NCBI GenBank assembly: GCA_013151975.1
Contig: JAADHG010000038.1
Location: forward strand, 1 to 6,703
Reading direction: 5' to 3'
From: Chlorobiota bacterium
Lineage (GTDB): Bacteria > Bacteroidota > Bacteroidia > Flavobacteriales > Flavobacteriaceae
DNA: 6,703 bases
Shown: in pieces, positions 1 through 5,749 of the stretch
Position numbering within the stretch: position 1 is the first letter of the stretch
How the letters are laid out: each line of letters opens with the position of its first letter
Position numbers and translations under genes: made by a program
Notes under the pieces: generated by a model
Databases searched by the model: none
Told to the model about the DNA's origin: nothing
What the model saw: only the letters and a program-made list of their open reading frames with translations

Positions 1-2198
1 AAGAGAGTAAATCTGTTTTAGGGTTTAATAAATCCAATATAATTTTCAAGAATAATCAGTGGTATATTAATGAAAAAAAGAACAAATTTAATAAAATAGT
101 ATTTGATAGGCAGTTTAAAGATGTGAAAATTCAAGGACTTAGAATGAGCCATCAAGACGAAATTATCAATCTTTACGGGATACTTAAAGATTCAACAACA
201 AAAAATATCAATTTAGATTTTAAAGATGTCGATTTAATTAAAATCACACCTCGGATAGACAGTTTAGCTTTAGCAGGAAATGTAAACGGAAAGCTGAGCA
301 TTCAGCAACAAAATGGTATTTATATTCCAGAATCTAATGTAATAATTGATAATTTTAAGATTAATAACTTTAACCTAGGTTCATTTAAGGCTAATATTAA
401 AGGAAATAAATCTTTAACCAATTACAGCATCAATATGAGTTTAAAAGATGATGAATCGGAGTCGCTAGCCGTAGTAGGTAACCTTGATTTTTCTAAGAAA
501 AGCTCACGCTTAAATTTAAATGTTGATTTTGACAAGTTTATTCTAGATCCATTAAATCCGTTCGGCCAGGGAGTAATTACAAATATACGCGGTGAGGTTT
601 CTGGAACTGCAAGAGTAACAGGGCGATTACAACGCCCCCAAATAAATGGACAATTACTTTTAGATAGAGGCGGAATGAGTATTCCATATCTAAATGTTGA
701 TTATGCTTTTGAAGATGATACTGAGATAATCTTAAACACAAATAAGCAACAACAATTTGTGTTTAATAATGCGCGTTTGGTTGATTCAGAGTATTTTTCT
801 AGATCTACTTTAAGCGGGAGTATAAACCACGTTAACTTTTCAAAGTGGTCGCTAGATCTTAATCTAAATTCCGATAGATTACTTGTTTTAAACACTAAAG
901 ATAGTGAGGATGCATTGTATTATGGAACTGCTTTTGTAAGTGGCAATATAGGTGTAACTGGCCCTACCAATCAATTAGTAATTAAGGCAGATGTTAGTAC
1001 AGAAGAAGGCACAGTATTTAAAATACCTTTAAACGATGCAGAATCTTTTGGCGATAATGCATATATCCATTTTTTAACCAAGGACGAAAAGGAGAATCGA
1101 TTAAAAGGAGAGGAATTTGTTCTTCGAGAAATTAAAGGACTAGAAATGGACTTTGATCTTTTAGTTGATGATGATGCAGAAATTGAGATTGTGATAGATA
1201 AAGATTCAGGAAGTTCAATCAGAGGTCGTGGTGATGGAATTCTAGGAGTTCAAATTAATACTAACGGAAAGTTTAAAATGCATGGTGATTTTATTGTTAA
1301 CGAAGGAGTCTATAATTTTGTGTATGGTGGTTTAATTCAAAAAAAGTTTAAGGTGCTACCTGGAGGCTCTTTGGTTTGGGAGGGAGACCCTTTAAAAGCC
1401 CAAATTAATATTGAAGCAATCCATGATGGTATAGAGGCCAATCCTTCAATTTTGCTAGATAACCCAATAAACAGAAGTATTCCTGTAGAAGTTAAAATTC
1501 ACCTTACAGGCGAATTAGAAAAACCTGATCCTGTATTTGATTTAAGTTTCCCAAATGTGAATACAACATTAAATTCTGAACTTCAATACAGACTAAATAG
1601 CGACGAAAGTAAACAATTTCAAGCACTATCTTTATTAGCAACAGGTTCCTTTAAAAGTGATATACGCTTTAATTCACAGGATTGGGTTGGTTTGTTTTCA
1701 GATAGAGCTTCGGCAATGATTAATGATATATTATCCAAAGGTGATGGAAAAATACAGCTTCAGCTAGACTATCAAATTGGAGATAATAGACCGGAATACC
1801 AAACGGATGATAGATTTGTAACACGAATATCTACACAGTTAAGTGATAGAATCCTTATCAACGGAAAGGTTGGCGTGCCAATTGGAGGTGTAAATGAAAC
1901 TGTTATTGCTGGCGATTTTGAAATAGAGGTCTTAATTAATGAAGAAGGCACTTTTTCATTAACGTTTTTTAATCGTGAAAACAGCATTCGAAATTTTGGA
2001 GAGCAAATAGGATATACACAAGGTGTAGGCTTATCTTATAATGTAGAATTTGATAATTTAAGAGAGCTCTTCCAGAAGATTTTTAGAAACAATAAAAAAG
2101 CTAAAACTAAAAGCAAAGAAAATAACGAAAATGACCATCCAGAGTTCATAACTTTCAAAGAAAAAGACTCAAAAAGCACCAATAAATCTAATAATTAG
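1..2198 (+). CDS. tamB: TamB-family translocation/assembly module protein, C-terminal half (5' end outside window)
   Basis: The reading frame begins at base 3 and has no stop up to TAG at 2196-2198, so the gene enters from the left edge. The GTG at 123 is an internal valine codon. About 731 residues are visible. They form repeated beta-strand units with N/D/G turns (such as VDFDKF, GEVSGTARVTGRLQRPQINGQL), followed by the TamB/DUF490 C-terminal domain. Marks of that domain are GDFIVNEGVYNFVYGG near visible residues 428-443, the strand segment KIQLQLDYQIGDN near 583-594, GDFEIEVLINEEGTFSLTFF near 637-656 and GEQIGYTQGVGLSYNVEF near 666-683. The last ~35 residues are a charged, Lys/Asn-rich tail. 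In Proteobacteria TamB is an inner-membrane-anchored periplasmic beta-taco protein that works with an Omp85 partner (TamA) in outer-membrane protein or lipid transport; the Bacteroidota homologue is assumed to act likewise. The N-terminal anchor and the partner gene are not in the window. Family assignment is firm, exact cargo unknown. Confidence 0.9.
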   Translation, partial: ESKSVLGFNKSNIIFKNNQWYINEKKNKFNKIVFDRQFKDVKIQGLRMSHQDEIINLYGILKDSTTKNINLDFKDVDLIKITPRIDSLALAGNVNGKLSIQQQNGIYIPESNVIIDNFKINNFNLGSFKANIKGNKSLTNYSINMSLKDDESESLAVVGNLDFSKKSSRLNLNVDFDKFILDPLNPFGQGVITNIRGEVSGTARVTGRLQRPQINGQLLLDRGGMSIPYLNVDYAFEDDTEIILNTNKQQQFVFNNARLVDSEYFSRSTLSGSINHVNFSKWSLDLNLNSDRLLVLNTKDSEDALYYGTAFVSGNIGVTGPTNQLVIKADVSTEEGTVFKIPLNDAESFGDNAYIHFLTKDEKENRLKGEEFVLREIKGLEMDFDLLVDDDAEIEIVIDKDSGSSIRGRGDGILGVQINTNGKFKMHGDFIVNEGVYNFVYGGLIQKKFKVLPGGSLVWEGDPLKAQINIEAIHDGIEANPSILLDNPINRSIPVEVKIHLTGELEKPDPVFDLSFPNVNTTLNSELQYRLNSDESKQFQALSLLATGSFKSDIRFNSQDWVGLFSDRASAMINDILSKGDGKIQLQLDYQIGDNRPEYQTDDRFVTRISTQLSDRILINGKVGVPIGGVNETVIAGDFEIEVLINEEGTFSLTFFNRENSIRNFGEQIGYTQGVGLSYNVEFDNLRELFQKIFRNNKKAKTKSKENNENDHPEFITFKEKDSKSTNKSNN

Positions 2199-2232
2199 AA
2201 GCGATTCACTAAAATACTTATTTACGAAAACG

Positions 2233-2293
2233 TTTGAGTTTGTTTATTTCGTTAAAATATGATACAACATAGCTTTTTTATTGGTTAAGTTTC
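2233..2293 (+). promoter_or_regulatory. Weak candidate promoter region for pfkA-gapA
   Basis: The 122-base gap between tamB and pfkA should hold the pfkA promoter. Two partial matches to the Bacteroidota consensus (TTTG near -33, TAnnTTTG near -7) are visible. TTTG at 2233-2236 lies 17 bases before AAAATATG at 2254-2261, which matches four of the six fixed -7 positions. TAAGTTTC at 2286-2293 matches five of six but has no TTTG at the right distance. Neither is convincing. The gap also shows no clear terminator for tamB, so read-through into pfkA is possible. Confidence 0.2.
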
Positions 2294-2320
2294 TTAGTTT
2301 TATCGTTCTAAAAAGCAAAA

Positions 2321-3307
2321 ATGTCAAAAATATTTAAGAAAATCGCTGTCATGACTTCAGGAGGAGATGCTCCTGGAATGAATGCTGCAATACGATCGGT
2401 TGTTCGTACTTGTGCATTTCATAAAATTGGCTGTGTTGGCATTTATAGAGGCTATGAAGGCTTAATTGATGGTGATTTTAAACTACTTTCTGCTAGAAGT
2501 GTAAATAACATTATTAACCGAGGCGGAACCATTTTAAAATCGGCAAGATCAGATGCATTTAGAACGGAGAAAGGGCGTCAAGATGCTTATGCACAAATTA
2601 AAAAAGAAGGCATAGAAGCATTAGTTCTTATTGGTGGTGATGGTACGTTTACTGGAGGCATGTTATTTAATAAAGAATTTAATTTTCCAATTATAGGTAT
2701 TCCAGGAACTATTGATAATGATATTTTCGGCACAAATTTTACCTTAGGTTATGATACAGCTTTAAATACAGTTGTTGAGTGTATAGATAAAATTCGAGAC
2801 ACTGCCAGTTCTCACAAGCGCTTATTTTTTGTTGAGGTTATGGGTAGAGATGCTGGTCATATCGCGTTGAATGCAGGTGTTGGCGCTGGTGCTGAAGAGA
2901 TATTAATTCCTGAAGAGAACCTTGGTTTAGATCGCTTATTAGAATCATTAAAGCGCAGTAAAAAATCGGGTAAATCCTCAAGCATAGTTGTTGTGGCTGA
3001 AGGCGACAAAATTGGCAAGAATGTCTTTGAACTTAGAGATTATGTTGAAGAACATTTGAGAGAGTATGAAGTTCGAGTTTCTGTTTTAGGGCATATGCAA
3101 CGTGGTGGTGCACCAAGTTGTTTTGATCGTGTGTTAGCCAGTAGAATGGGAGTAAAGGCCGTAGAGTCTTTGTTGGATGGGAAAACCAATTGTATGGTTG
3201 GAATTATTAATAATAGAATGGAGTTAACTCCAATTGAAAAGGCAGTAAAAGGCCATTCAGAAATAAATAAAGAATTACTAAGAGTGTCAGATATAATGAG
3301 CACTTAA
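2321..3307 (+). CDS. pfkA: ATP-dependent 6-phosphofructokinase
   Basis: Phosphorylates fructose 6-phosphate to fructose 1,6-bisphosphate, the committed step of glycolysis, in the cytoplasm. The 328 residues are close to the 320 of E. coli PfkA. Visible motifs are the nucleotide-binding TSGGDAPGMNAAIR at 12-25, GGDGT at 105-109, the catalytic loop PGTIDND at 128-134 (catalytic Asp132), substrate-binding Arg167 in SSHKR, VMGRDAGH at 173-180, Glu227 in VAEG and LGHMQRGG at 256-263. Gly108 in GGDG and Gly129 in PGTIDND are the residues of ATP-dependent enzymes; pyrophosphate-dependent ones usually carry Asp and Lys there. Effector-site residues known from E. coli appear kept (Arg25, Arg29, Arg67, Glu192), so allosteric control is likely, though the ligand cannot be read from sequence. 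An in-frame TAA at 2309-2311 just upstream makes ATG 2321 the first start; the leader is A-rich with no Shine-Dalgarno site. gapA follows after 19 bases. Confidence 0.97.
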   Translation: MSKIFKKIAVMTSGGDAPGMNAAIRSVVRTCAFHKIGCVGIYRGYEGLIDGDFKLLSARSVNNIINRGGTILKSARSDAFRTEKGRQDAYAQIKKEGIEALVLIGGDGTFTGGMLFNKEFNFPIIGIPGTIDNDIFGTNFTLGYDTALNTVVECIDKIRDTASSHKRLFFVEVMGRDAGHIALNAGVGAGAEEILIPEENLGLDRLLESLKRSKKSGKSSSIVVVAEGDKIGKNVFELRDYVEEHLREYEVRVSVLGHMQRGGAPSCFDRVLASRMGVKAVESLLDGKTNCMVGIINNRMELTPIEKAVKGHSEINKELLRVSDIMST

Positions 3308-3326
3308 AAAACAAAGAAAATTAAAT

Positions 3327-4328
3327 ATGTCGAAAGTAAAAATTGGAATTAACGGATTTGGTCGCATTGGGAGAATTGTATTTAGAGCAACGGTAAAGCG
3401 CCCAGACGTAGATGTAGTAGCGATAAATGATTTATTAGATGTAGAGCACTTGGCTTACCTTTTAGAATACGATTCTGTACATGGTCGCTTTGATGGTACC
3501 ATTGAAGTTAAAGATGGTAACTTAATTGTAGATGGCAAAACGGTTCGTGTAACAGCCGAAAGAGACCCTAGAAATCTAAAATGGGATGAGGTTAACGTTG
3601 ATGTTGTTGCCGATTGTACTGGTATTTTCACCACTTTAGAAACAGCCAATTATCATATAGAAGCAGGAGCAAAAAAGGTTGTCATTTCAGCGCCAAGTAA
3701 AGATGCACCAATGTTTGTAATGGGAGTAAATCATAAAGATGCCCAACCAACAGATACTATTGTTTCAAACGCATCCTGTACTACAAACTGTTTGGCACCT
3801 ATGGCTAAAGTTTTAGACGATAATTTTGGAATTGAGGAAGCATTAATGACTACTATACACGCTACAACAGCAACACAATTAACAGTTGATGGTCCTTCAC
3901 GTAAGGATTTTAGAGGTGGAAGAAGTGCCTTACTAAATATAATCCCTGCCTCTACAGGTGCTGCAAAAGCAGTAGGGAAGGTGATTCCAAAATTAAACGG
4001 AAAGCTTACAGGAATGGCATTTAGAGTACCAACAGCTGATGTTTCTGTGGTTGATTTAACCGTGCGTTTGGAAAAAGAAACATCGTACGACGAGATTAAA
4101 AAAGCATTTAAGGAGGCTTCTGAAGGCGAGTTAAAAGGTATATTAGGTTATACAGACGAAGCTGTAGTATCTCAAGACTTTGTTAGTGATACTCGTACTT
4201 GTATTTTTGATGCAGAAGCTGGCATAGAGTTAAACTCTAAATTCTTTAAGATTGTGTGTTGGTATGATAATGAATTTGCCTACTCCAATAAATTGGTAGA
4301 TTTAGCCGAATACGTAAATTCTATTTAA
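3327..4328 (+). CDS. gapA: Type I glyceraldehyde-3-phosphate dehydrogenase
   Basis: Oxidises and phosphorylates glyceraldehyde 3-phosphate to 1,3-bisphosphoglycerate with NAD+, in cytoplasmic glycolysis. At 333 residues it has the normal length. The Rossmann dinucleotide motif INGFGRIGR is at 8-16, the Asp of AINDLL (Asp35) suits NAD binding, the active-site block SNASCTTNCLAP at 147-158 contains catalytic Cys151, and His178 in IHATTATQ is the base. The C-terminal block reads WYDNEFAYSNK at 312-322, with Ala318 where the usual signature has Gly (WYDNExGYS). The gene lies 19 bases behind pfkA, with an A-rich leader (AAAATTAAAT before the ATG). An in-frame TGA at 3297-3299, inside the end of pfkA, leaves no other ATG. 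Co-transcription with pfkA is likely, and a hairpin terminator follows at once. Confidence 0.97.
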   Translation: MSKVKIGINGFGRIGRIVFRATVKRPDVDVVAINDLLDVEHLAYLLEYDSVHGRFDGTIEVKDGNLIVDGKTVRVTAERDPRNLKWDEVNVDVVADCTGIFTTLETANYHIEAGAKKVVISAPSKDAPMFVMGVNHKDAQPTDTIVSNASCTTNCLAPMAKVLDDNFGIEEALMTTIHATTATQLTVDGPSRKDFRGGRSALLNIIPASTGAAKAVGKVIPKLNGKLTGMAFRVPTADVSVVDLTVRLEKETSYDEIKKAFKEASEGELKGILGYTDEAVVSQDFVSDTRTCIFDAEAGIELNSKFFKIVCWYDNEFAYSNKLVDLAEYVNSI

Positions 4329-4338
4329 ACCAAAATTT

Positions 4339-4375
4339 AAATAAGCTGTTAATTTGTTAACAGCTTATTTTTTTT
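4339..4375 (+). terminator. Rho-independent terminator after gapA
   Basis: A perfect 14-bp inverted repeat (4339-4352 with 4357-4370) encloses a 4-base loop TTTG and is followed by an unbroken run of eight T at 4368-4375. It starts 11 bases after the gapA stop. Only three of the 14 pairs are G-C, which is expected at this base composition; the length makes up for it. It should end pfkA-gapA transcription and so separates that unit from the kinase gene. Confidence 0.85.
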
Positions 4376-4382
4376 ACTTTTA
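4353..4382 (+). promoter_or_regulatory. Candidate Bacteroidota-type promoter for the kinase gene, overlapping the terminator
   Basis: TTTG at 4353-4356 (the terminator loop) is followed after 18 bases by TACTTTTA at 4375-4382, which matches the TAnnTTTG -7 element at five of six fixed positions. The spacing fits the known Bacteroidota vegetative consensus. Transcription would begin roughly at 4386-4389, on or next to the ATG at 4387, giving a leaderless or nearly leaderless mRNA. Short AT-rich motifs arise easily by chance, so this is a candidate only. Confidence 0.45.
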
Positions 4383-4386
4383 CTTC

Positions 4387-5247
4387 ATGATTTTAATTGT
4401 TGATAGTGGTTCTACAAAATGTGATTGGTTAGCGATAGATGTTAATGGAAATCAGCTCTACGAGAAGCAGCGTACAAAAGGTATGAACCCTGCAATTCTT
4501 TCAGAAAAGAAGCTCGCCAAAACCATTAAAAAAAATAAAGTTTTAAAACAAATAAGAGACAGCGTAACACATATCTTTTTTTATGGTGCAGGTTGTGGTA
4601 CAGAAAGACCACGATTACTTTTACAGAGTGTTTTACAAACATTTTTCCCTAATGCAGCGGCTGAAGTAAAGGAAGATACTTATGCAGCTGTATTTTCTAC
4701 TTTAAATAATAATAGTGAAGCCGCTGTAGTTTGTATTTTGGGTACTGGCTCTAATTGTAGTTATTTTGATGGTAAGCAGTTGCAACAACGCGTAAAATCG
4801 TTAGGATATTCTTTAATGGATGATGCATCAGGGAATTATTTCGGGAAACAATTAATTAGGGATTACTATTTTAGCCATATGCCCGAAGATTTAAAGGTAT
4901 CGTTTGCAGAGCGTTATAATTTAGAATCCGATTTTGTGAAGTATAATTTATACAAGCAACCCAATCCAAACGCCTATTTAGCGTCACATGCAGAGTTTAT
5001 GTTTTTAAACAAAGACTCTGAGTATGTAAAGCATCTTATAAAATCTGGCATTCGTTTGTTTGCCAAAAACATGATTATGCAATACAAAGACGTATTAGAT
5101 AAAGTACCTGTGCACTTTGCAGGGTCTATTGCATTTTTCTCTCAAGACGAAATTAAAGCCGTTGCTAAAGAGCTAGGGTTTACAGTTGGCAATTTTCAAC
5201 GACGCCCTATTGAAGGTTTGGTCGATTATCATATTGCTAATTTATAA
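4387..5247 (+). CDS. BadF/BadG/BcrA/BcrD-type ATPase, probable N-acetylglucosamine kinase
   Basis: Member of the actin-fold (ASKHA) sugar kinase group; close Bacteroidota relatives are annotated as N-acetylglucosamine kinase, which would make GlcNAc 6-phosphate from salvaged amino sugar and feed glycolysis. From ATG 4387 the protein has 286 residues. Visible elements are the phosphate-1 loop VDSGSTKCDWLAID at 5-18, a likely catalytic Asp97 in KEDTYAAVF, the phosphate-2 loop ILGTGSNCSYFDG at 117-129, LGYSLMDDASGNYFGK at 139-154 (counterpart of the GWGxxLGDEGS segment) and the adenosine-site stretch VHFAGSIAFF at 242-251. The frame runs upstream to a TTG at 4354, but that would place the start in the terminator loop and add hydrophobic residues read from its T-run, so ATG 4387 is chosen. 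No Shine-Dalgarno site is present. Substrate is inferred from family only; glucosamine or another sugar is possible. Confidence 0.85.
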   Translation: MILIVDSGSTKCDWLAIDVNGNQLYEKQRTKGMNPAILSEKKLAKTIKKNKVLKQIRDSVTHIFFYGAGCGTERPRLLLQSVLQTFFPNAAAEVKEDTYAAVFSTLNNNSEAAVVCILGTGSNCSYFDGKQLQQRVKSLGYSLMDDASGNYFGKQLIRDYYFSHMPEDLKVSFAERYNLESDFVKYNLYKQPNPNAYLASHAEFMFLNKDSEYVKHLIKSGIRLFAKNMIMQYKDVLDKVPVHFAGSIAFFSQDEIKAVAKELGFTVGNFQRRPIEGLVDYHIANL

Positions 5248-5253
5248 TTAAAT

Positions 5254-5280
5254 TGTCATTCCTACTGAAGCAGGATTCTT
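5254..5280. repeat. Degenerate palindromic intergenic repeat-like element
   Basis: Seven bases after the kinase stop lies TGTCATTCCT, then ACTGAAGC and AGGATTCTT. TCCT (5260-5263) pairs with AGGA (5272-5275) and C5265 with G5270 around a TGAA loop, with mismatches at A5264/C5271 and T5259/T5276. From memory it resembles the family of short intergenic repeats that read like TGTCATTCCTGCGAAGGCAGG, common in AT-rich and Bacteroidota genomes. Only one copy is seen here, so its repeat status rests on recollection. It has no T-run and is a poor terminator. Confidence 0.4.
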
Positions 5281-5296
5281 CGTATATAATCCTAAC

Positions 5297-5334
5297 ATTT
5301 GTAACAATATTTGTATAATAGGTACTTATAAGTA
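5297..5334 (+). promoter_or_regulatory. Direct repeat plus palindrome upstream of the small membrane protein gene
   Basis: ATTTGTA occurs twice, at 5297-5303 and 5309-5315, a 12-base period. Eight bases after the second copy lies the perfect 12-bp palindrome TACTTATAAGTA (5323-5334), 16 bases before ATG 5351. TTTG at 5298-5301 and TACTTATA at 5323-5330 (four of six matches to TAnnTTTG, gap 21) could form a weak promoter, in which case the palindrome overlaps the -7 region as an operator would. In such AT-rich DNA chance is a real alternative. Confidence 0.3.
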
Positions 5335-5350
5335 TATAGCAACATGTATT

Positions 5351-5635
5351 ATGGGAGGCGAAGGAAGCATGTCAAGTGCAAATCAGAGTTTAAAATATAA
5401 TAGGGCACTACTAAAACGGCAAAAGTTTAGGGATATTAGAAACCTATATCTTCAAAGTTCAGGGAAAACAAAACTAGAGTTTAAGCAAGTAAGTCCCGAA
5501 GAATTGGTACTTATTAAAGAACGTATTAGAATTCAGCATAAGAAAAAGGTAAAACGAGAAATTATTATCTTTATTTTTTCTATTGTTGTCACAATTGCCT
5601 TTTTTTATTTTATGAATTGGTTGTTTACTATATAG
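5351..5635 (+). CDS. Small hypothetical protein with one C-terminal membrane segment
   Basis: 94 residues, no enzyme motif. The first ~68 residues are hydrophilic and strongly basic (for example ALLKRQKFRDIR at 19-30 and IQHKKKVKRE at 61-70). Residues 70-92, IIIFIFSIVVTIAFFYFMNW and on, form one hydrophobic segment. Lysines and arginines directly before it suggest a tail-anchored inner-membrane protein with its N-terminus in the cytoplasm. The pattern SLKYNRALLKRQKF and SSGKTKLEFK looks like a family of short flavobacterial proteins I have seen as hypothetical; no function is known to me. Two in-frame starts exist: ATG 5351 (MGGEGSM...) and ATG 5369. The second has a Shine-Dalgarno-like GGAGG at 5354-5358, but that same stretch encodes GGE in the longer form, and I recall short Bacteroidota proteins beginning MGGEGSM, so 5351 is kept. 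Repeat-like hairpins lie on both sides. Confidence 0.7.
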   Translation: MGGEGSMSSANQSLKYNRALLKRQKFRDIRNLYLQSSGKTKLEFKQVSPEELVLIKERIRIQHKKKVKREIIIFIFSIVVTIAFFYFMNWLFTI

Positions 5636-5645
5636 AATTTTGAGT

Positions 5646-5670
5646 AGTAAGTTGTAAAGACTAACTTGCT
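5646..5670. repeat. Imperfect inverted repeat (hairpin) after the small membrane protein gene
   Basis: AGTAAGTT (5646-5653) pairs with AACTTGCT (5663-5670): eight pairs including one G-T wobble, with a further possible G-T pair at 5654/5662 and a loop of about seven bases. It starts 11 bases after the stop codon of the small membrane protein gene and abuts the next hairpin. No T-run follows, so termination would be weak; it could instead stabilise the 3' end of the mRNA. Confidence 0.4.
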
Positions 5671-5689
5671 CTTGCCTACCGCAGGCAGG
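5671..5689. repeat. GC-rich palindromic repeat-like element (TGCCTACCGCAGGCA core)
   Basis: CTTGCCT (5671-5677) pairs with AGGCAGG (5683-5689), seven pairs with one T-G wobble, around loop ACCGC. Thirteen of 19 bases are G or C, in surroundings far poorer in GC. The core resembles the CCTGCCTGCGGTAGGCAGG palindrome that I recall as a dispersed intergenic repeat in Flavobacteriia; this is memory, not a search. With the hairpin at 5646-5670 it makes a tandem pair in the gap before the orphan gene. Confidence 0.55.
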
Positions 5690-5749
5690 TATCAATCGAT
5701 TAAATCATTAAAACGAATGATATCTTAACAATTATACTTAATTAAGAGA

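Noticed and set aside
701..895. Open frame of 64 codons on the - strand inside tamB
   Set aside because: Lies wholly opposite clear TamB coding sequence and shows no recognisable protein pattern; a chance shadow.
1772..1987. Open frame of 71 codons on the - strand inside the tamB C-terminal domain
   Set aside because: Antisense to the most conserved part of TamB; no independent evidence of coding.
2224..2252. Inverted repeat ACGAAA / TTTCGT in the tamB-pfkA gap, considered as a tamB terminator
   Set aside because: Only six pairs around a 17-base loop and no following T-run; expected by chance in such a gap.
3040..3303. Open frame of 87 codons on the - strand inside pfkA
   Set aside because: Fully antisense to conserved PfkA residues such as LGHMQRGG; no start context or family resemblance.
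3455..3649. Open frame of 64 codons on the - strand inside gapA
   Set aside because: Antisense to conserved GAPDH sequence; no own features.
5474..5695. Open frame of 73 codons on the - strand across the small membrane protein gene and the repeat region
   Set aside because: Its N-terminus would be translated from the GC-rich palindrome and the rest is antisense to the small membrane protein; Asn/Lys-rich with no family look.
5704..5721. Inverted repeat ATCATT / AATGAT before the orphan gene, considered as an operator
   Set aside because: Six A-T-rich pairs are too short to stand out in a region with several similar chance palindromes.
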